A stretch of 64,000 nt of DNA from Poriferisodalis sp965231925 (GTDB taxonomy: Bacteria; Actinomycetota; Acidimicrobiia; Acidimicrobiales; Poriferisodalaceae), in assembly GCA_965231925.1 (NCBI GenBank), contig OZ246894.1:3534001-3598000 (forward strand), read 5' to 3'. Position 1 is the first letter of the stretch. Each line of letters begins with the position of its first letter. The notes beneath the pieces are model-generated. The model ran no database searches and was not told the DNA's origin. It was given only the letters and a program-made list of their open reading frames with translations. Made by a program: the position numbers and the translations under genes. Positions 9,676 to 18,187 of this stretch are shown here, in pieces.

Positions 9676-10440
9676 GTGTCGGATCTCAGCGAGGCACCAC
9701 AGAGGGAGGCGTCAGGGCAGCCGCGGCAAATCATCGTGCCCGGCGGCGCGAAGAAGCGCAACGGCAGGCTGCTGATCGCAGGGTTCGTGCTCGTGGCCGG
9801 CGCTGCATTCGGCTTCTGGTACGTGCTCCAAAGCGTCGACCAGCGCCAGCAGTACGTGGTTGCCGCACGTGACATCGCGCGCTGGGATCAGGTCAGCGCC
9901 GCCGATTTCCAGCTCGTCGAAGCGAACGTCGGCGAAGGCGCCGCGACCACCGTCGATCAGATGGGCGCCATCTACGGCCAGTGGGCGACGGGTCCCATCC
10001 CCGTCGGCACCTTCATCATGCCGGGCATGTTCCGCGCGCCGCCGCTGTCGAGCGAAGCCGAGGCCGGCAGCGTCGTCATCCAAGTCAGCCTGCCTGCGGA
10101 GGACGTCAGCTACGGCGCCCTCGAGACCGGCGACACCATCGCCCTGATCGGCCGCGAAGCGCTGCCGGGCGCGGCGTTGGGGCTCGGCGTCGAAGCCGGG
10201 TTCGACGCGCCGGAGCCGGAGCTCTCGCTCATCGGCGTGCTCCGGCTCGACAACGTGGCGGGAGGCAACATCATCTACGTTGTCGAGCCGGCACGGGCGC
10301 TGCAGATCCAGCGCTTGGTCGACCGATATCTGACCTCGACGGACCGTCAGATCTGGCGACTGGGGCTCGACCTCACCGCGGACGACATCCAGCGAGCGCT
10401 GAGCAGCGGCACCGACGTCGCCGATGACGGGGGCAGCTAA
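9676..10440 (+). CDS. cpaB: SAF-domain Flp pilus assembly protein CpaB-like
   Basis: 254 residues from GTG 9676, chosen because the preceding codons overlap serC and look non-coding. A short cytoplasmic head rich in basic residues is followed by one membrane helix (LLIAGFVLVAGAAFGFWYVL, about residues 28-48) and a periplasmic SAF domain with the expected VVAARDIARWDQVSAADF. In tad/cpa systems CpaB supports the secretin or, in actinobacteria without an outer membrane, an analogous wall-crossing step. It is followed by cpaF, tadB and tadC on the same strand. Confidence 0.8.
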   Translation: MSDLSEAPQREASGQPRQIIVPGGAKKRNGRLLIAGFVLVAGAAFGFWYVLQSVDQRQQYVVAARDIARWDQVSAADFQLVEANVGEGAATTVDQMGAIYGQWATGPIPVGTFIMPGMFRAPPLSSEAEAGSVVIQVSLPAEDVSYGALETGDTIALIGREALPGAALGLGVEAGFDAPEPELSLIGVLRLDNVAGGNIIYVVEPARALQIQRLVDRYLTSTDRQIWRLGLDLTADDIQRALSSGTDVADDGGS

Positions 10441-10535
10441 CCTATACGAGTGAACGGGGCCCGCGCATGTTGACGGTCTGCAGAACTCAAGACTCACGGC
10501 CAAGAGCCGGCGCAAGTCTGAGGCAGTAGGCAGTC

Positions 10536-12047
10536 ATGGCCGAAGATGTCGCGCACGGTCCGGGGTTCCAGCTTTTCGAGCAGTCCCGCGACGACATACT
10601 GCGCCGGTATCTCGAGATGCAGCGCCAGGCGCTGCCACGCGAGGTCATCGACGAGCGGTTGATGGCCTTGGCCGACCGGATACTCGAGCACAACGACACC
10701 ACGGCCGTGATGCACGGCAACCCGCAGCTCGACGCAGAGGGCCGGCGAGACTTCCGCGCGAACGTGCGCGGCCTGATGGGCGGCGGCGCCTTGGTGCCGT
10801 TGCTCGAGCGTCCCGACGTCGAGAACATCCATGTGCTCGGCCACGACACGGTGATCCTCTCGCTGGCCGACGGTCGCCGCGTGATGGCGCCGCCGCTCGC
10901 GAAGAGCGAGGAGGAGCTGGTGACGATGGTCCGTCACCTCGCGGCCACCGCAGGCCACACCTCGCGCAGGTTCGACACAGCTTCGCCCATCTTGGACCTG
11001 CGCCTGTCCTCGGGACACCGCCTGTTCGCCGTCACCGCAGTCGCGGAGCGCACATCCATGGTGATCAGGCGTCACCGCATGCTGACCGCCTCGCTCGACC
11101 TGCTGTTGCAGTCGGGCACGGTGACGCCCCAGATGATTCCGGTGCTGCGCGCTGCGGTGCGCCCTCCCGATCCGGCCAACATGCTGGTGGTGGGCGGCAC
11201 CGGAGCAGGCAAGACGACCCTGCTGCGATCGCTGCTCTCGGAGGTCCCCCAGTCCGATCTCATCGTCACCGTGGAAGACACGCTCGAGCTCCACCTGCGA
11301 TCGTCGGGCCTGCACGAGCGGACGCTCGCGCTCGAGACGCGCACCTCCAACACCGAGGGCACCGGCGAGATCGCCATGTACGACCTGCTGCGGGCCGCGC
11401 TGCGGATGTCGCCCGACCGTGTCATCGTGGGCGAGGTTCGCGGCGGCGAGGTCATGCAGCTGCTGCAGTCGATGGGCATCGGCGTCGATGGCTCGCTCGG
11501 CACGATCCACGCAGGCAGCACCGAGGCTGCCATCAACAAGATCCTGATCTATGCGCAGCGCTCCCCGGACGCGCCGACGCCAGACTCGGTGCTGCGCGAG
11601 ATCGCCGAAGTGCTGCACCTGCTGGTGTACATCAAGAAGCTCCCCGACGGCCGCCGGGCCATCACCTCGATCCGGGAGGTCACCGGCTACGCCGACGGCG
11701 AGGTGCTGACCAACGAGGTGTTCGCCGCCGGCCCTGACGGCGTGGCCGTCTACACGCGGCCGTTCAAGCCCGACGGCGAGGCGCTGGCGAGGCTTCGGGC
11801 GTCGGGATTCGATCCGGCCATGCTGGGGCCTCCTGCAGGGCAGCCCCGCGCTGCGCCGCATGCGCAGGCCGCCCCGCCGATGCCCCAGTACCGCCACCCC
11901 GATGGGCACAGCCGTTACCAGCAGCCGCCCGCAGCGGCGCCGCAGCACCCGTCCCACACGGGGCAATTGCCGACGCTGCCCAATGGGGCGGCTCGCCCGG
12001 GTCCTGCCGCGCCCGCCGCGTCGGGTCCGCCTCGCACCGGGACGTGA
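10536..12047 (+). CDS. cpaF: Tad pilus assembly ATPase CpaF/TadA
   Basis: 503 residues from ATG 10536. It has the GSPE/VirB11 secretion ATPase core: Walker A VVGGTGAGKTTLLRS near residue 220, an Asp-box region TVEDTLELHL, Walker B-like MSPDRVIVGEVRGGE, and the His-box GSLGTIHAGS. The last 100 residues are a proline/histidine/glutamine-rich tail that is not part of the enzyme. The cytoplasmic hexamer would power pilin export and assembly with the TadB/TadC platform encoded immediately downstream. Only three bases separate its stop from the tadB GTG. Confidence 0.92.
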   Translation: MAEDVAHGPGFQLFEQSRDDILRRYLEMQRQALPREVIDERLMALADRILEHNDTTAVMHGNPQLDAEGRRDFRANVRGLMGGGALVPLLERPDVENIHVLGHDTVILSLADGRRVMAPPLAKSEEELVTMVRHLAATAGHTSRRFDTASPILDLRLSSGHRLFAVTAVAERTSMVIRRHRMLTASLDLLLQSGTVTPQMIPVLRAAVRPPDPANMLVVGGTGAGKTTLLRSLLSEVPQSDLIVTVEDTLELHLRSSGLHERTLALETRTSNTEGTGEIAMYDLLRAALRMSPDRVIVGEVRGGEVMQLLQSMGIGVDGSLGTIHAGSTEAAINKILIYAQRSPDAPTPDSVLREIAEVLHLLVYIKKLPDGRRAITSIREVTGYADGEVLTNEVFAAGPDGVAVYTRPFKPDGEALARLRASGFDPAMLGPPAGQPRAAPHAQAAPPMPQYRHPDGHSRYQQPPAAAPQHPSHTGQLPTLPNGAARPGPAAPAASGPPRTGT

Positions 12048-12050
12048 GCC

Positions 12051-12965
12051 GTGTACCCCTTCGCTGCCGTCTCGCTGGGTGCGCTTGCGGGCCTGGGCCT
12101 GGCATCGCTGCTGGTCGGCATGCGCAAGTTGCCCGTGCGCCCGCGGCGGCTCAGCATGCGCAGCTTCCAAGCCAAGAGCCTCCAGGCGCGTGCAGCCAAG
12201 TTCGACATGCGTCTGCTGCTCAGCGTGGCTCTGGCCGCGGCGCTGGCCCTCGCCATGTGGTCCGCCACGGGCTGGCTGGTGACGGTGCCGATCGGCGTCG
12301 CCGCGGGGCTCATCACCCCGAGGATGTTCTCGGTCCCTCGCCAGCGCCGCGCGGTGGCCGACGAGATCGAGGCCTATTCCCAGTGGACTGAGCAGATCCG
12401 CGACTTGGTCTCGGCCAGCGGATCGCTGTTGGAGGCGATCAAGCTGTCCGCCCCCTCCTCTCCCCCGATGCTGCGGCCTCACGTCTCCCAGATGGCGTCG
12501 CTGGCAGACTCGGTCGGCCTCACGTCTGCGATGAACTGGTTCGCCGCTCAGATGCGGTCGCCCTACGCCGACCGCCTGGTCCTGGGCATGAGCATCGCGT
12601 GGGATTCCGGCGCCCGCATCACCGAGGCATTCGAGACCGTGGCACGCGCCATGCGCAACGAGGTGGAGATGCGCCGCCGCAACGAAGTCGCCAATGCGCG
12701 CACATGGACCCAAGTGGTCGCTATCACCGGCATCACGGTGGTGACGGTGCTGCTGATGTTCACGTTCAATCGCGGGTTCTTCGACCCGTTCGGCTCGCTG
12801 ATCGGCCAGATCATCCTGCTGTTCGTGGGCATCATGATCTTCGGGAACATCCTGTGGGTGCTGCAGCTCGCCGCCACGGGCGCGCCGGTGCGCCTCCTCG
12901 ACCAGCGCGAACTCGAGGAGGCGCTGGCAGAACTGAGGGAGTCGGTCGGAGAGGAGATCTCATGA
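12051..12965 (+). CDS. tadB: Tad pilus inner-membrane platform protein TadB-like (T2SS F domain)
   Basis: 304 residues from GTG 12051. Hydrophobic segments near residues 3-22 and 58-90, a cytoplasmic F domain containing EIEAYSQWTEQIRDLVSASG and later AFETVARAMRNEVEMRRRNEVANAR, and two C-terminal helices (VVAITGITVVTVLLMF, LIGQIILLFVGIMIFG) match the TadB/GspF platform protein. It would anchor the CpaF ATPase at the membrane. It overlaps tadC by four bases (ATGA), so the two platform subunits are likely translated in step. Confidence 0.88.
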   Translation: MYPFAAVSLGALAGLGLASLLVGMRKLPVRPRRLSMRSFQAKSLQARAAKFDMRLLLSVALAAALALAMWSATGWLVTVPIGVAAGLITPRMFSVPRQRRAVADEIEAYSQWTEQIRDLVSASGSLLEAIKLSAPSSPPMLRPHVSQMASLADSVGLTSAMNWFAAQMRSPYADRLVLGMSIAWDSGARITEAFETVARAMRNEVEMRRRNEVANARTWTQVVAITGITVVTVLLMFTFNRGFFDPFGSLIGQIILLFVGIMIFGNILWVLQLAATGAPVRLLDQRELEEALAELRESVGEEIS

Positions 12966-13825
12966 TCGTGCAGGCGCTGATGCTCGCCGTTGCGGCCGGC
13001 GGGGGCATCGTGATGATCGTGTTGGGCCTTCGCCGCAAGGCGCAGTCGGCGTCGGCGCCGGGTTCTGACCTTGCCCTGAGCGCACGCAAGGCGGCCGGCC
13101 GTGTCGAGCGCGACCTGCGGGCCAAGCAGCTGCTGAGCCAGGACGCGGCGATGCTGGAACGGCCGCTCGAGGTTCACGCGATGGCGAAGCTGGGCGGTCT
13201 GGTCGGCGGGGGCATCGTGATGATTCTCATCGCGGTGATGGCCTCGGTGGCAGTGGGCATCTCGGTGCCGCCGATGCTCACGGTGGCGTTCGCGGCCGGC
13301 GGTGCGCTGCTGGGGTGGTGGCTGCCGGATTCCATGCTCAAGACCGAGGCCAATAAGGAGCGCGAGCGCTTCAAGGAATCGACCGAGGCCTGGCTGGAGC
13401 TGGTGGCGCAGCTGGTGACCGCTGGGTCCGATGCGACTGCAGCGCTGCACACCGCCAGCGGGTACAGCGGCCAGCCGGCGTTCGCTGCGATACGCGACGC
13501 CTTGACCGAGGCCTCGGCACGCGGCGAGCCGCCGTGGATCGGCTTGCGCCGGCTGAGCGAGACGCGTCGGCTGCGTTTCATGGAGCCGTTCGTCGCCTCG
13601 CTGGAGCTGGCCGGCACCACCGGCGCCGGCTCGCGTCAGGCCATCGTGAGCAACGTCGAGGCCGCTCGCTCCAAGTCGCTGGCGGCGGCCGACGCCGCTG
13701 CTGCGTCTGCCAGCGAGAAGATGGGCGGCCCGCTGGCGCTCATCGGCGGCGCCTTCATGATGCTGATGGCCTACCCGCCGCTCGCCGGCATCTTGAACTC
13801 CGACGCCATCCCCACCGGATTCTGA
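12962..13825 (+). CDS. tadC: Tad pilus inner-membrane platform protein TadC-like (T2SS F domain)
   Basis: 287 residues from ATG 12962 (overlapping the tadB stop). Membrane helices at the start (LMLAVAAGGGIVMIVLG) and middle (VGGGIVMILIAVMASVAVG) and a T2SSF domain containing EAWLELVAQLVTAGSD and SLELAGTTGAGSRQAIVSNVEAARS are as expected for TadC. The last codons (YPPLAGILNSDAIPTGF) and the sequence just after the stop recur three more times downstream at 16.8, 19.5 and 21.5 kb, each time after an inserted module. The next tad-type genes lie 46 kb away. Confidence 0.88.
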   Translation: MIVQALMLAVAAGGGIVMIVLGLRRKAQSASAPGSDLALSARKAAGRVERDLRAKQLLSQDAAMLERPLEVHAMAKLGGLVGGGIVMILIAVMASVAVGISVPPMLTVAFAAGGALLGWWLPDSMLKTEANKERERFKESTEAWLELVAQLVTAGSDATAALHTASGYSGQPAFAAIRDALTEASARGEPPWIGLRRLSETRRLRFMEPFVASLELAGTTGAGSRQAIVSNVEAARSKSLAAADAAAASASEKMGGPLALIGGAFMMLMAYPPLAGILNSDAIPTGF

Positions 13826-13850
13826 TCCCCACCGGCACCCGATCCCCACC
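13761..13850 (+). repeat. tadC 3' end, reference copy of a four-copy direct repeat
   Basis: The coding end CTACCCGCCGCTCGCCGGCA through the stop and the following CCCCACCGGCACCCGATC is the original copy of a repeat also found at 16771-16850, 19532-19610 and 21537-21602 in the same orientation. Immediately after it CCCCACCGGCACC is repeated in short tandem (13826-13873). Confidence 0.75.
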
Positions 13851-14001
13851 GGCACCCGATCCCCACCGGCACCTAATCTCGTGTCGCGCGCCCGCTGACC
13901 AGAAGAGCCGCCAGAAAGGGGGTGTCGGGGGGGCTGAGGGGCGCCCCGAACACGTACTCCACACACCACCAGCCCCAACGCCGTCACGCCAAGGCCACTA
14001 A

Positions 14002-14099
14002 CAGGATGCTGAAATATGCAGGTTTGGCCGGAAGTGCACTCCCCTGACCTGCGGGTTCGCGTTCGGCAACCACCCGAAATTGACTTTTTCAGCATCCTG
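14002..14099. repeat. 98-bp element with 13-bp terminal inverted repeats
   Basis: CAGGATGCTGAAA (14002-14014) and its reverse complement (14087-14099) bound a 98-bp segment. A second copy at 15700-15782 shares the left end and about 80 bp of interior (GCCGGAAG, GACCTGCGGGTT, CGGCAACCACCCGAAA) but lacks the right inverted end. Looks like a small non-autonomous element; no matching transposase was recognised. Confidence 0.5.
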
Positions 14100-14189
14100 C
14101 TAACAACGTAAAGGGTGCCCCCGGGTGTTCAGGTTGGTGAGGAAGTCCCGCTGCGGCTGCATTCGGGGCCCGGGGTTGCCCCCGGGTGT

Positions 14190-15425
14190 TCAGGTTGGTG
14201 GTGCTCGGGACGGCTGGTCGGTCGGGGATGGGCCGTGGCTGCTTGCCGGGGGCTGGGCTGGTGGTCGGAGCCTGTAGCGGCTGTCGTTGGGGTCCCATTC
14301 GACGGTGAAGCCTTGTTGGTGGATTTTGTCGTTGTGGCAGTCGGCGCAGACGGTGACGAGGTTCTGGTAGTCGGTGGGGCCGCCGTGCTGCCAGTGGTCG
14401 ATGTGGTGGTGCTGGCAGCGCTCAGGAGCGATGCCGCACCCCACGCAGCCCTTGTCGCGCAAGGCCAGGGCGGCGCGTTGGAGGTCGGTGGCGCTGCGGC
14501 GGCTGCGTCCCATGCGCAGGTCGCCGGTGGCGGCGTCGAAGATCGCCGGCAGCACCTCGGCATCGACGGCAATCTTGGCGATCTCGCCGATCGGGATCGG
14601 TGTGCCATCGCCCAGACGCCCGCCGGCGAGCTGGTGGTTGACCGTGTCGTAGTCGGCGACCACGATCAGCGACGCGCCCGTGGGGCGTTTGGCGTCGGGG
14701 TCGCAGATGAGCTGCGCGACGGCGTCGGCCATCCGCTGGGCAGGTGTGCGCCGCGCATCGGGGTCTTCGTGTTGGAACAGTCGCCGCTCGGTCGCGGCGA
14801 TCACTGTGCCCAGCCGGGCGCCGGTGACCGGATCGACAACGACGTTGAGCACCGTCATCCCGTCGCTGCTGCGAGCCCAGATCTTGGCAGTGCGCGCTTC
14901 GCGCTGCCGCTCCAGCACCGACGCTCCGTCATCGCGGCTGACGTCGGCCACATGACGCGCGACGGTGCGACGGAACTCGTCATAGCCCTCGATCCGTGCC
15001 CGCCCGGCCAGGTACCGGTCGTCGATCGGGGCGTCGCCCGCGGCACGGGCGATCAGCTGCGCGTGGCCCACCGGAACCGAGCCCGCCCCAAGCCCCAAGC
15101 GGGTCGCGTGCAGCTCGCCGAGCCTCACCGCGTCCCTCACATCGCCGCGTGCCTTGCGGCCCGAAACCGACATCGCGTCAGCAGCAGCGTGCGCAGCGGC
15201 CCCGTCGCCGTCACGGCGAGCGATCTCGCCCAACGCGTCCGCCTTCATCGCAGCCAGCCCCGACTCCGCGCGAGCGATCTCGCCCAGCCGAGCCTGCAAC
15301 GCCTGTCCGCACAGCCCAGCGACATCCACCGCGTCCACACACACCCCACCCGACCCGCACGGGCCTGCGGGGCTGCTGCTCGGAGCCCCCGGCCCGCTGC
15401 CGTCGCTGCTGCCGCCACTTGCCAT
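14190..15425 (-). CDS. HNH endonuclease with DUF222 (13E12 repeat family)
   Basis: 411 residues from ATG 15425; the longer reading to 15539 runs through upstream tandem repeats. The DUF222-type helical N-terminal two thirds is followed by a zinc/HNH nuclease core: CVGCG, then RCQHHHIDHWQHGG, then NLVTVCADCHNDKIH. This is the multicopy 13E12 family of actinobacteria, thought to move with mobile DNA; some members are inferred homing-like nucleases. A proline/serine-rich tail ends the protein. It is the first cargo gene after tadC in the island and lies on the opposite strand. Confidence 0.88.
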   Translation of the reverse strand: MASGGSSDGSGPGAPSSSPAGPCGSGGVCVDAVDVAGLCGQALQARLGEIARAESGLAAMKADALGEIARRDGDGAAAHAAADAMSVSGRKARGDVRDAVRLGELHATRLGLGAGSVPVGHAQLIARAAGDAPIDDRYLAGRARIEGYDEFRRTVARHVADVSRDDGASVLERQREARTAKIWARSSDGMTVLNVVVDPVTGARLGTVIAATERRLFQHEDPDARRTPAQRMADAVAQLICDPDAKRPTGASLIVVADYDTVNHQLAGGRLGDGTPIPIGEIAKIAVDAEVLPAIFDAATGDLRMGRSRRSATDLQRAALALRDKGCVGCGIAPERCQHHHIDHWQHGGPTDYQNLVTVCADCHNDKIHQQGFTVEWDPNDSRYRLRPPAQPPASSHGPSPTDQPSRAPPT

Positions 15426-15445
15426 AGAACAACCGTACAAAGGGG

Positions 15446-15690
15446 GTGTCACATCAAAGATGTCGGGGCCAGTGGTCGGGGCTCGGGTCTGACCCGAGAC
15501 GTTCAGCAATACCGCCGCGATCGAGACCAACGCACACAAACTCGTGCCACATCAAAGACGCCGGACCCGAGGAGTTCAGCAATGTCGCCGCGATCGAGAC
15601 CGACACGCACGAGCTTGTGTCACATCAAAGACATTGGGATCAGTGGTCGGGGCTCGGGTCTGACCCGAGGCGTTCAGGGTTCGGTGCCCG
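15446..15690. repeat. Imperfect tandem repeats upstream of the HNH gene
   Basis: Three units each begin GTG(T/C)CACATCAAAGA at 15446, 15544 and 15617. Units 1 and 3 carry the dyad CTCGGGTCTGACCCGAG after AGTGGTCGGGG; unit 2 lacks that part, giving 98-, 73- and about 74-bp units. The array lies directly before the HNH start and could be a regulatory or replication-slippage product. No spacer diversity of CRISPR type. Confidence 0.6.
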
Positions 15691-15699
15691 ATCGTCCAG

Positions 15700-15782
15700 C
15701 AGGATGCTGAAACATGCAGGCTCGGCCGGAAGCGCACATCGGTGACCTGCGGGTTTGCATCCGGCAACCACCCGAAACATGA
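15700..15782. repeat. Second, incomplete copy of the 14002-14099 element
   Basis: Begins CAGGATGCTGAAACATGCAG and follows the first copy with scattered substitutions to CGGCAACCACCCGAAA, then diverges before the right inverted end. Together with the first copy it brackets the HNH gene in direct orientation. Confidence 0.5.
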
Positions 15783-16707
15783 CAATGCCTGCTGCGGCCG
15801 CCGCAGCGACACCCAGGCCGCGCAGAGCTGCGATGTCTGTTGCTCCGAACGCGATTGACACCGGCGGGAACGTGCACCGCACGCTTCCGAGCCTCCGCTT
15901 CGGGCTGGGCGATCTCGCACGCGCGATGTACTGCGTCGGCAGGATCAACTATCGCCGTGACCCCCCGAGTCACGCCCTGCCGCATCAGTACGGACCCAGC
16001 GCCAACCAGTCCGTCAACGTGCAGCTGGCCAACTTGCTGAAATGTGAGTGGGCCAGCCGGCTCGAGTTGGTCCCTGCGTATTGCGCTCCCCAAAGCGCAT
16101 CGACTACCCACGGCAGCCAGCTCGTCCTGTCTGAGATCGTTTCGATGCTGGATAGTTCGGAGAAGGGATCGTTCGCTTATTTCCTCGGGCAGGCGTTCAC
16201 CTGGATGTACTGCGAGGACCGATTACGGCCGTGTTCGCCTCGCCCGGCACATCGTCGTCTGCCGCGAAAATGTCCACGCCGCTGCAGCTATTCGTCCTCC
16301 AACTGTGCTGCACGGACGACGGTCAGGGCGACGCGGTCGATCCTGAGGAGCTCTCGCCGCCTGAGACGTAAGTCGACAGCCGCCTCGCGGACGAACTGAG
16401 GTTCGATGGCTACTACACGCTCTACCAGTGCGTCCAAGCCGATACGCCTGCCTGGTCGCGGGTGCAGCTGGAAATCGGCGGACGCCAGCTCGCAGCCGCG
16501 AGGACTGATGACGGCCAGTACACGCTGGGGTTGCTGGTGGACATAGCGGATCTCGTCGAGAGGCGGCTGCCCGATGCAGGCGGCGACCGCGTCGATTTGG
16601 ACGGATTCGCGGACGAGGCGAGCGGCATCATCCAAGCAGCCGCGGATGCGCCGCTGTTCGCCGACGGCACGTACGTCAGCGCCGATTGGCAGGACTGGGC
16701 CGACTGA
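15779..16707 (+). pseudogene. Unrecognised gene, frameshifted and with an internal stop
   Basis: From ATG 15779 one frame gives a plausible globular protein (KCEWASRLELVP, LVLSEIVSMLDSSEKGSFAY, FLGQAFTWMYCED). At about 16215 the coding signal moves to another frame, which contains LQLFVLQLCCTDDGQ, hits TAA at 16369, and then continues in the same frame to 16707 (ELRFDGYYTLYQCVQADTP, YTLGLLVDIADLVERRLPD, ending ADWQDWAD). One indel and one stop thus separate three segments of what was probably a single gene. No family recognised. It lies between the HNH gene and a tadC-end repeat, so it belongs to the first cargo module. Confidence 0.4.
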
Positions 16708-16770
16708 CCGCGCTGCCTGGGCCCTCTGGCCCGCACCTGAGGAACCGGGCTTGCGCTGAGGGGCCATGTT

Positions 16771-16850
16771 GCTGATGGTCTACCCGCCGCTCGCCGGCAT
16801 CTTGCACTCCGACGCCATCCCCACCGGCTTCTGATCCCCACCGGCGCCTG
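16771..16850 (+). repeat. tadC 3'-end repeat, copy 2
   Basis: GCTGATGGTCTACCCGCCGC through CTTCTGATCCCCACCGG repeats the end of tadC with a few substitutions. No reading frame extends upstream as tadC, so only the terminal portion was copied. Followed by GCGCG(T/C)CCGCTGAGCGGAGTCCG, shared with copy 3. Confidence 0.75.
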
Positions 16851-16898
16851 ACCCCGTTCCGCGCGTCCGCTGAGCGGAGTCCGTGGCTGAGGCGTTGG

Positions 16899-17531
16899 CT
16901 ATCGATGGCGTCGAGGTTGGCCGTAGTCGGTGAGGTCGGCCACGAAGTCGTACACCTCATGATCGAGCTGGTGGTGATGGATGCTGGTCTTGTGGGGCAG
17001 CTTCCGATTCGGGTCCTGTTCGCTCCACCACATTGCTGTCTCGATGGTCTTGCCCGCCGCGAGCGCCACATCAATCGCTGGCAACAAGTCTGTGTCGCCG
17101 GTAACGACAATTCCGACGTCGTAGAGGTCGTCGCGAGCGTCCAGTGCTACAGCGAGCGCCATGAGCACGTCGATGCCCTTCTCGTCAGACCGCCAAGCAG
17201 TCGCGCGTCCGTTCTCCCATGCCGTCGCGACATACCGCAGCGGCCGGGTGTGGGCTGCCACAAGGGGTTCGGATTTCCATGTTGCGATCTGGCTGGCTGC
17301 GGCTGACTGGCGACGTGGGCCGCTCTTGAATGTTGGCTGTCCGAGGAACATCGACACTTTGAGAAGATGTCGTGCCGGGTCTTGGTCGAGCAGTCTTGCG
17401 CTCAGGAACTGGCCGAGGCGCTGCGGATGGAACTGACCGAATAGGCCGCGGTCTCCCGCTGGGATGCCGAACACATCACGAGCCGTGTAGTACGCATTCG
17501 AGTAGTCGATGAACACCGCTACCCGGGTCAT
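16899..17531 (-). CDS. NYN-domain (PIN-like) ribonuclease 1
   Basis: 210 residues from ATG 17531. The opening RVAVFIDYSNAYYTA, the central DEKGIDVLMALAVALD and DVGIVVTGDTDLLPAIDVA supply the conserved acidic residues of the NYN/LabA-like nuclease fold (PIN-like metal site). Such proteins cleave or process RNA; physiological targets are mostly unknown. Upstream of the start lies a strong hairpin and a GTATCGC dyad also found before NYN gene 2 (49632-50282), to which this protein is clearly related along its length. It sits alone in its module. Confidence 0.85.
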   Translation of the reverse strand: MTRVAVFIDYSNAYYTARDVFGIPAGDRGLFGQFHPQRLGQFLSARLLDQDPARHLLKVSMFLGQPTFKSGPRRQSAAASQIATWKSEPLVAAHTRPLRYVATAWENGRATAWRSDEKGIDVLMALAVALDARDDLYDVGIVVTGDTDLLPAIDVALAAGKTIETAMWWSEQDPNRKLPHKTSIHHHQLDHEVYDFVADLTDYGQPRRHR

Positions 17532-17563
17532 GGCAGACAAGCGGCCTTCTGGCGAACGAGAAA

Positions 17564-17629
17564 CCCCGCCATTCCCGGCTGAGCCGGGAAGGCGGGGAGC
17601 ATGAAACACATCGTATCGCTTGGCGATAC
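17564..17629 (-). promoter_or_regulatory. Leader of NYN gene 1: terminator-like hairpin plus GTATCGC dyad
   Basis: On the minus strand a dyad GTATCGC-N3-GCGATAC (17613-17629) is followed by a GC-rich hairpin (17564-17597; arms CCCCGCC and GGCGGGG enclosing TTCCCGGC/GCCGGGAA) and then GTTTCTCGTT, 33 bases before the NYN start. The same two elements in the same order precede NYN gene 2. An operator plus attenuator, or an RNA structure cut by the encoded nuclease, would both fit. Confidence 0.6.
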
Positions 17630-17714
17630 TGGCAGCGCAACGAGAGGCTGCCGCCCTTTGCCACATCTGCTGGTGTTCTCCGCACCGGCTGGTTCCTCGG
17701 CTTCGGTCGTGTCG

Positions 17715-18117
17715 GCAGCGTCGAGACCGCCCACGCCCTCGCGCACACATCACGACTGCCGATCAGAGTCTCCGCGATGTGCAGACCGCGGCGGGAGATG
17801 CGCAGCGTGTCGGCGGAAGCACCCGACCAGAAGAGCCGCCAGATGCTCGACCAGCCACGGGTCGCCCGGGCCCGAGGCTCGCCGGCGCCGGTCTCGCAGC
17901 AGATGCCTCAACCGGTCGAGCAGCTCAAGGTATTTCACCGGCGACATGGCTGAGGCGCTTCTGCGTGCAGTGACCGCAGTGACCTCGGAGACGCCGACCG
18001 TCTCGACGATGACTGCCGGTGCCGGGTCCGCCAGCCCGGCTGCAGTCAGCCAGACCGACGGCGCCAGCTTCGTCGAGTGGAGCTGCGCACCGGTCGCGAC
18101 CGTGAACCGCTGCATGT
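17715..18117 (-). pseudogene. Deleted copy of the AbiEi-like antitoxin gene
   Basis: The sequence matches two separated parts of the gene at 20344-21327: the segment from RFTVATG to DPWLVEHL (18117-17850) and the C-terminal segment around SGASADTLR to WAVSTLPT (17850-17715). The middle, roughly 110 codons of winged-helix sequence, is missing and the joint is out of frame. Nucleotide identity is high, so the copy is fairly recent. The toxin partner is absent here. Confidence 0.75.
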
Positions 18118-18132
18118 AGTGTGTGCCTGCTC

Positions 18133-18165
18133 CTGCAAGATGCAGGCTGTTAATGCAAGATGCAG
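18133..18165 (+). promoter_or_regulatory. Operator-like repeated dyad before the orphan ATPase
   Basis: The palindrome CTGCAAGATGCAG (18133-18145) is followed by TGCAAGATGCAG (18154-18165), 21 bp apart, 22 bp before ATG 18188. A TACGAT hexamer overlaps the gap to the start. Pattern is that of a repressor site for the gene downstream. Confidence 0.5.
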
Positions 18166-18187
18166 ACTGCATCGCTACGATTGGCGC

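Noticed and set aside
10494..12713. Very long minus-strand open frame opposite cpaF and tadB
   Set aside because: It is the mirror of strongly conserved ATPase and platform genes and has the arginine/histidine-rich composition of antisense frames in high-GC DNA.
14115..15710. Long plus-strand open frame opposite the HNH gene
   Set aside because: Runs through the repeats and mirrors the conserved HNH protein; composition is that of a shadow frame.
17564..17597. Simple transcription terminator for an upstream minus-strand gene
   Set aside because: The only upstream minus-strand sequence is a pseudogene, and the hairpin is conserved with the neighbouring dyad before NYN gene 2, which argues for a leader function.
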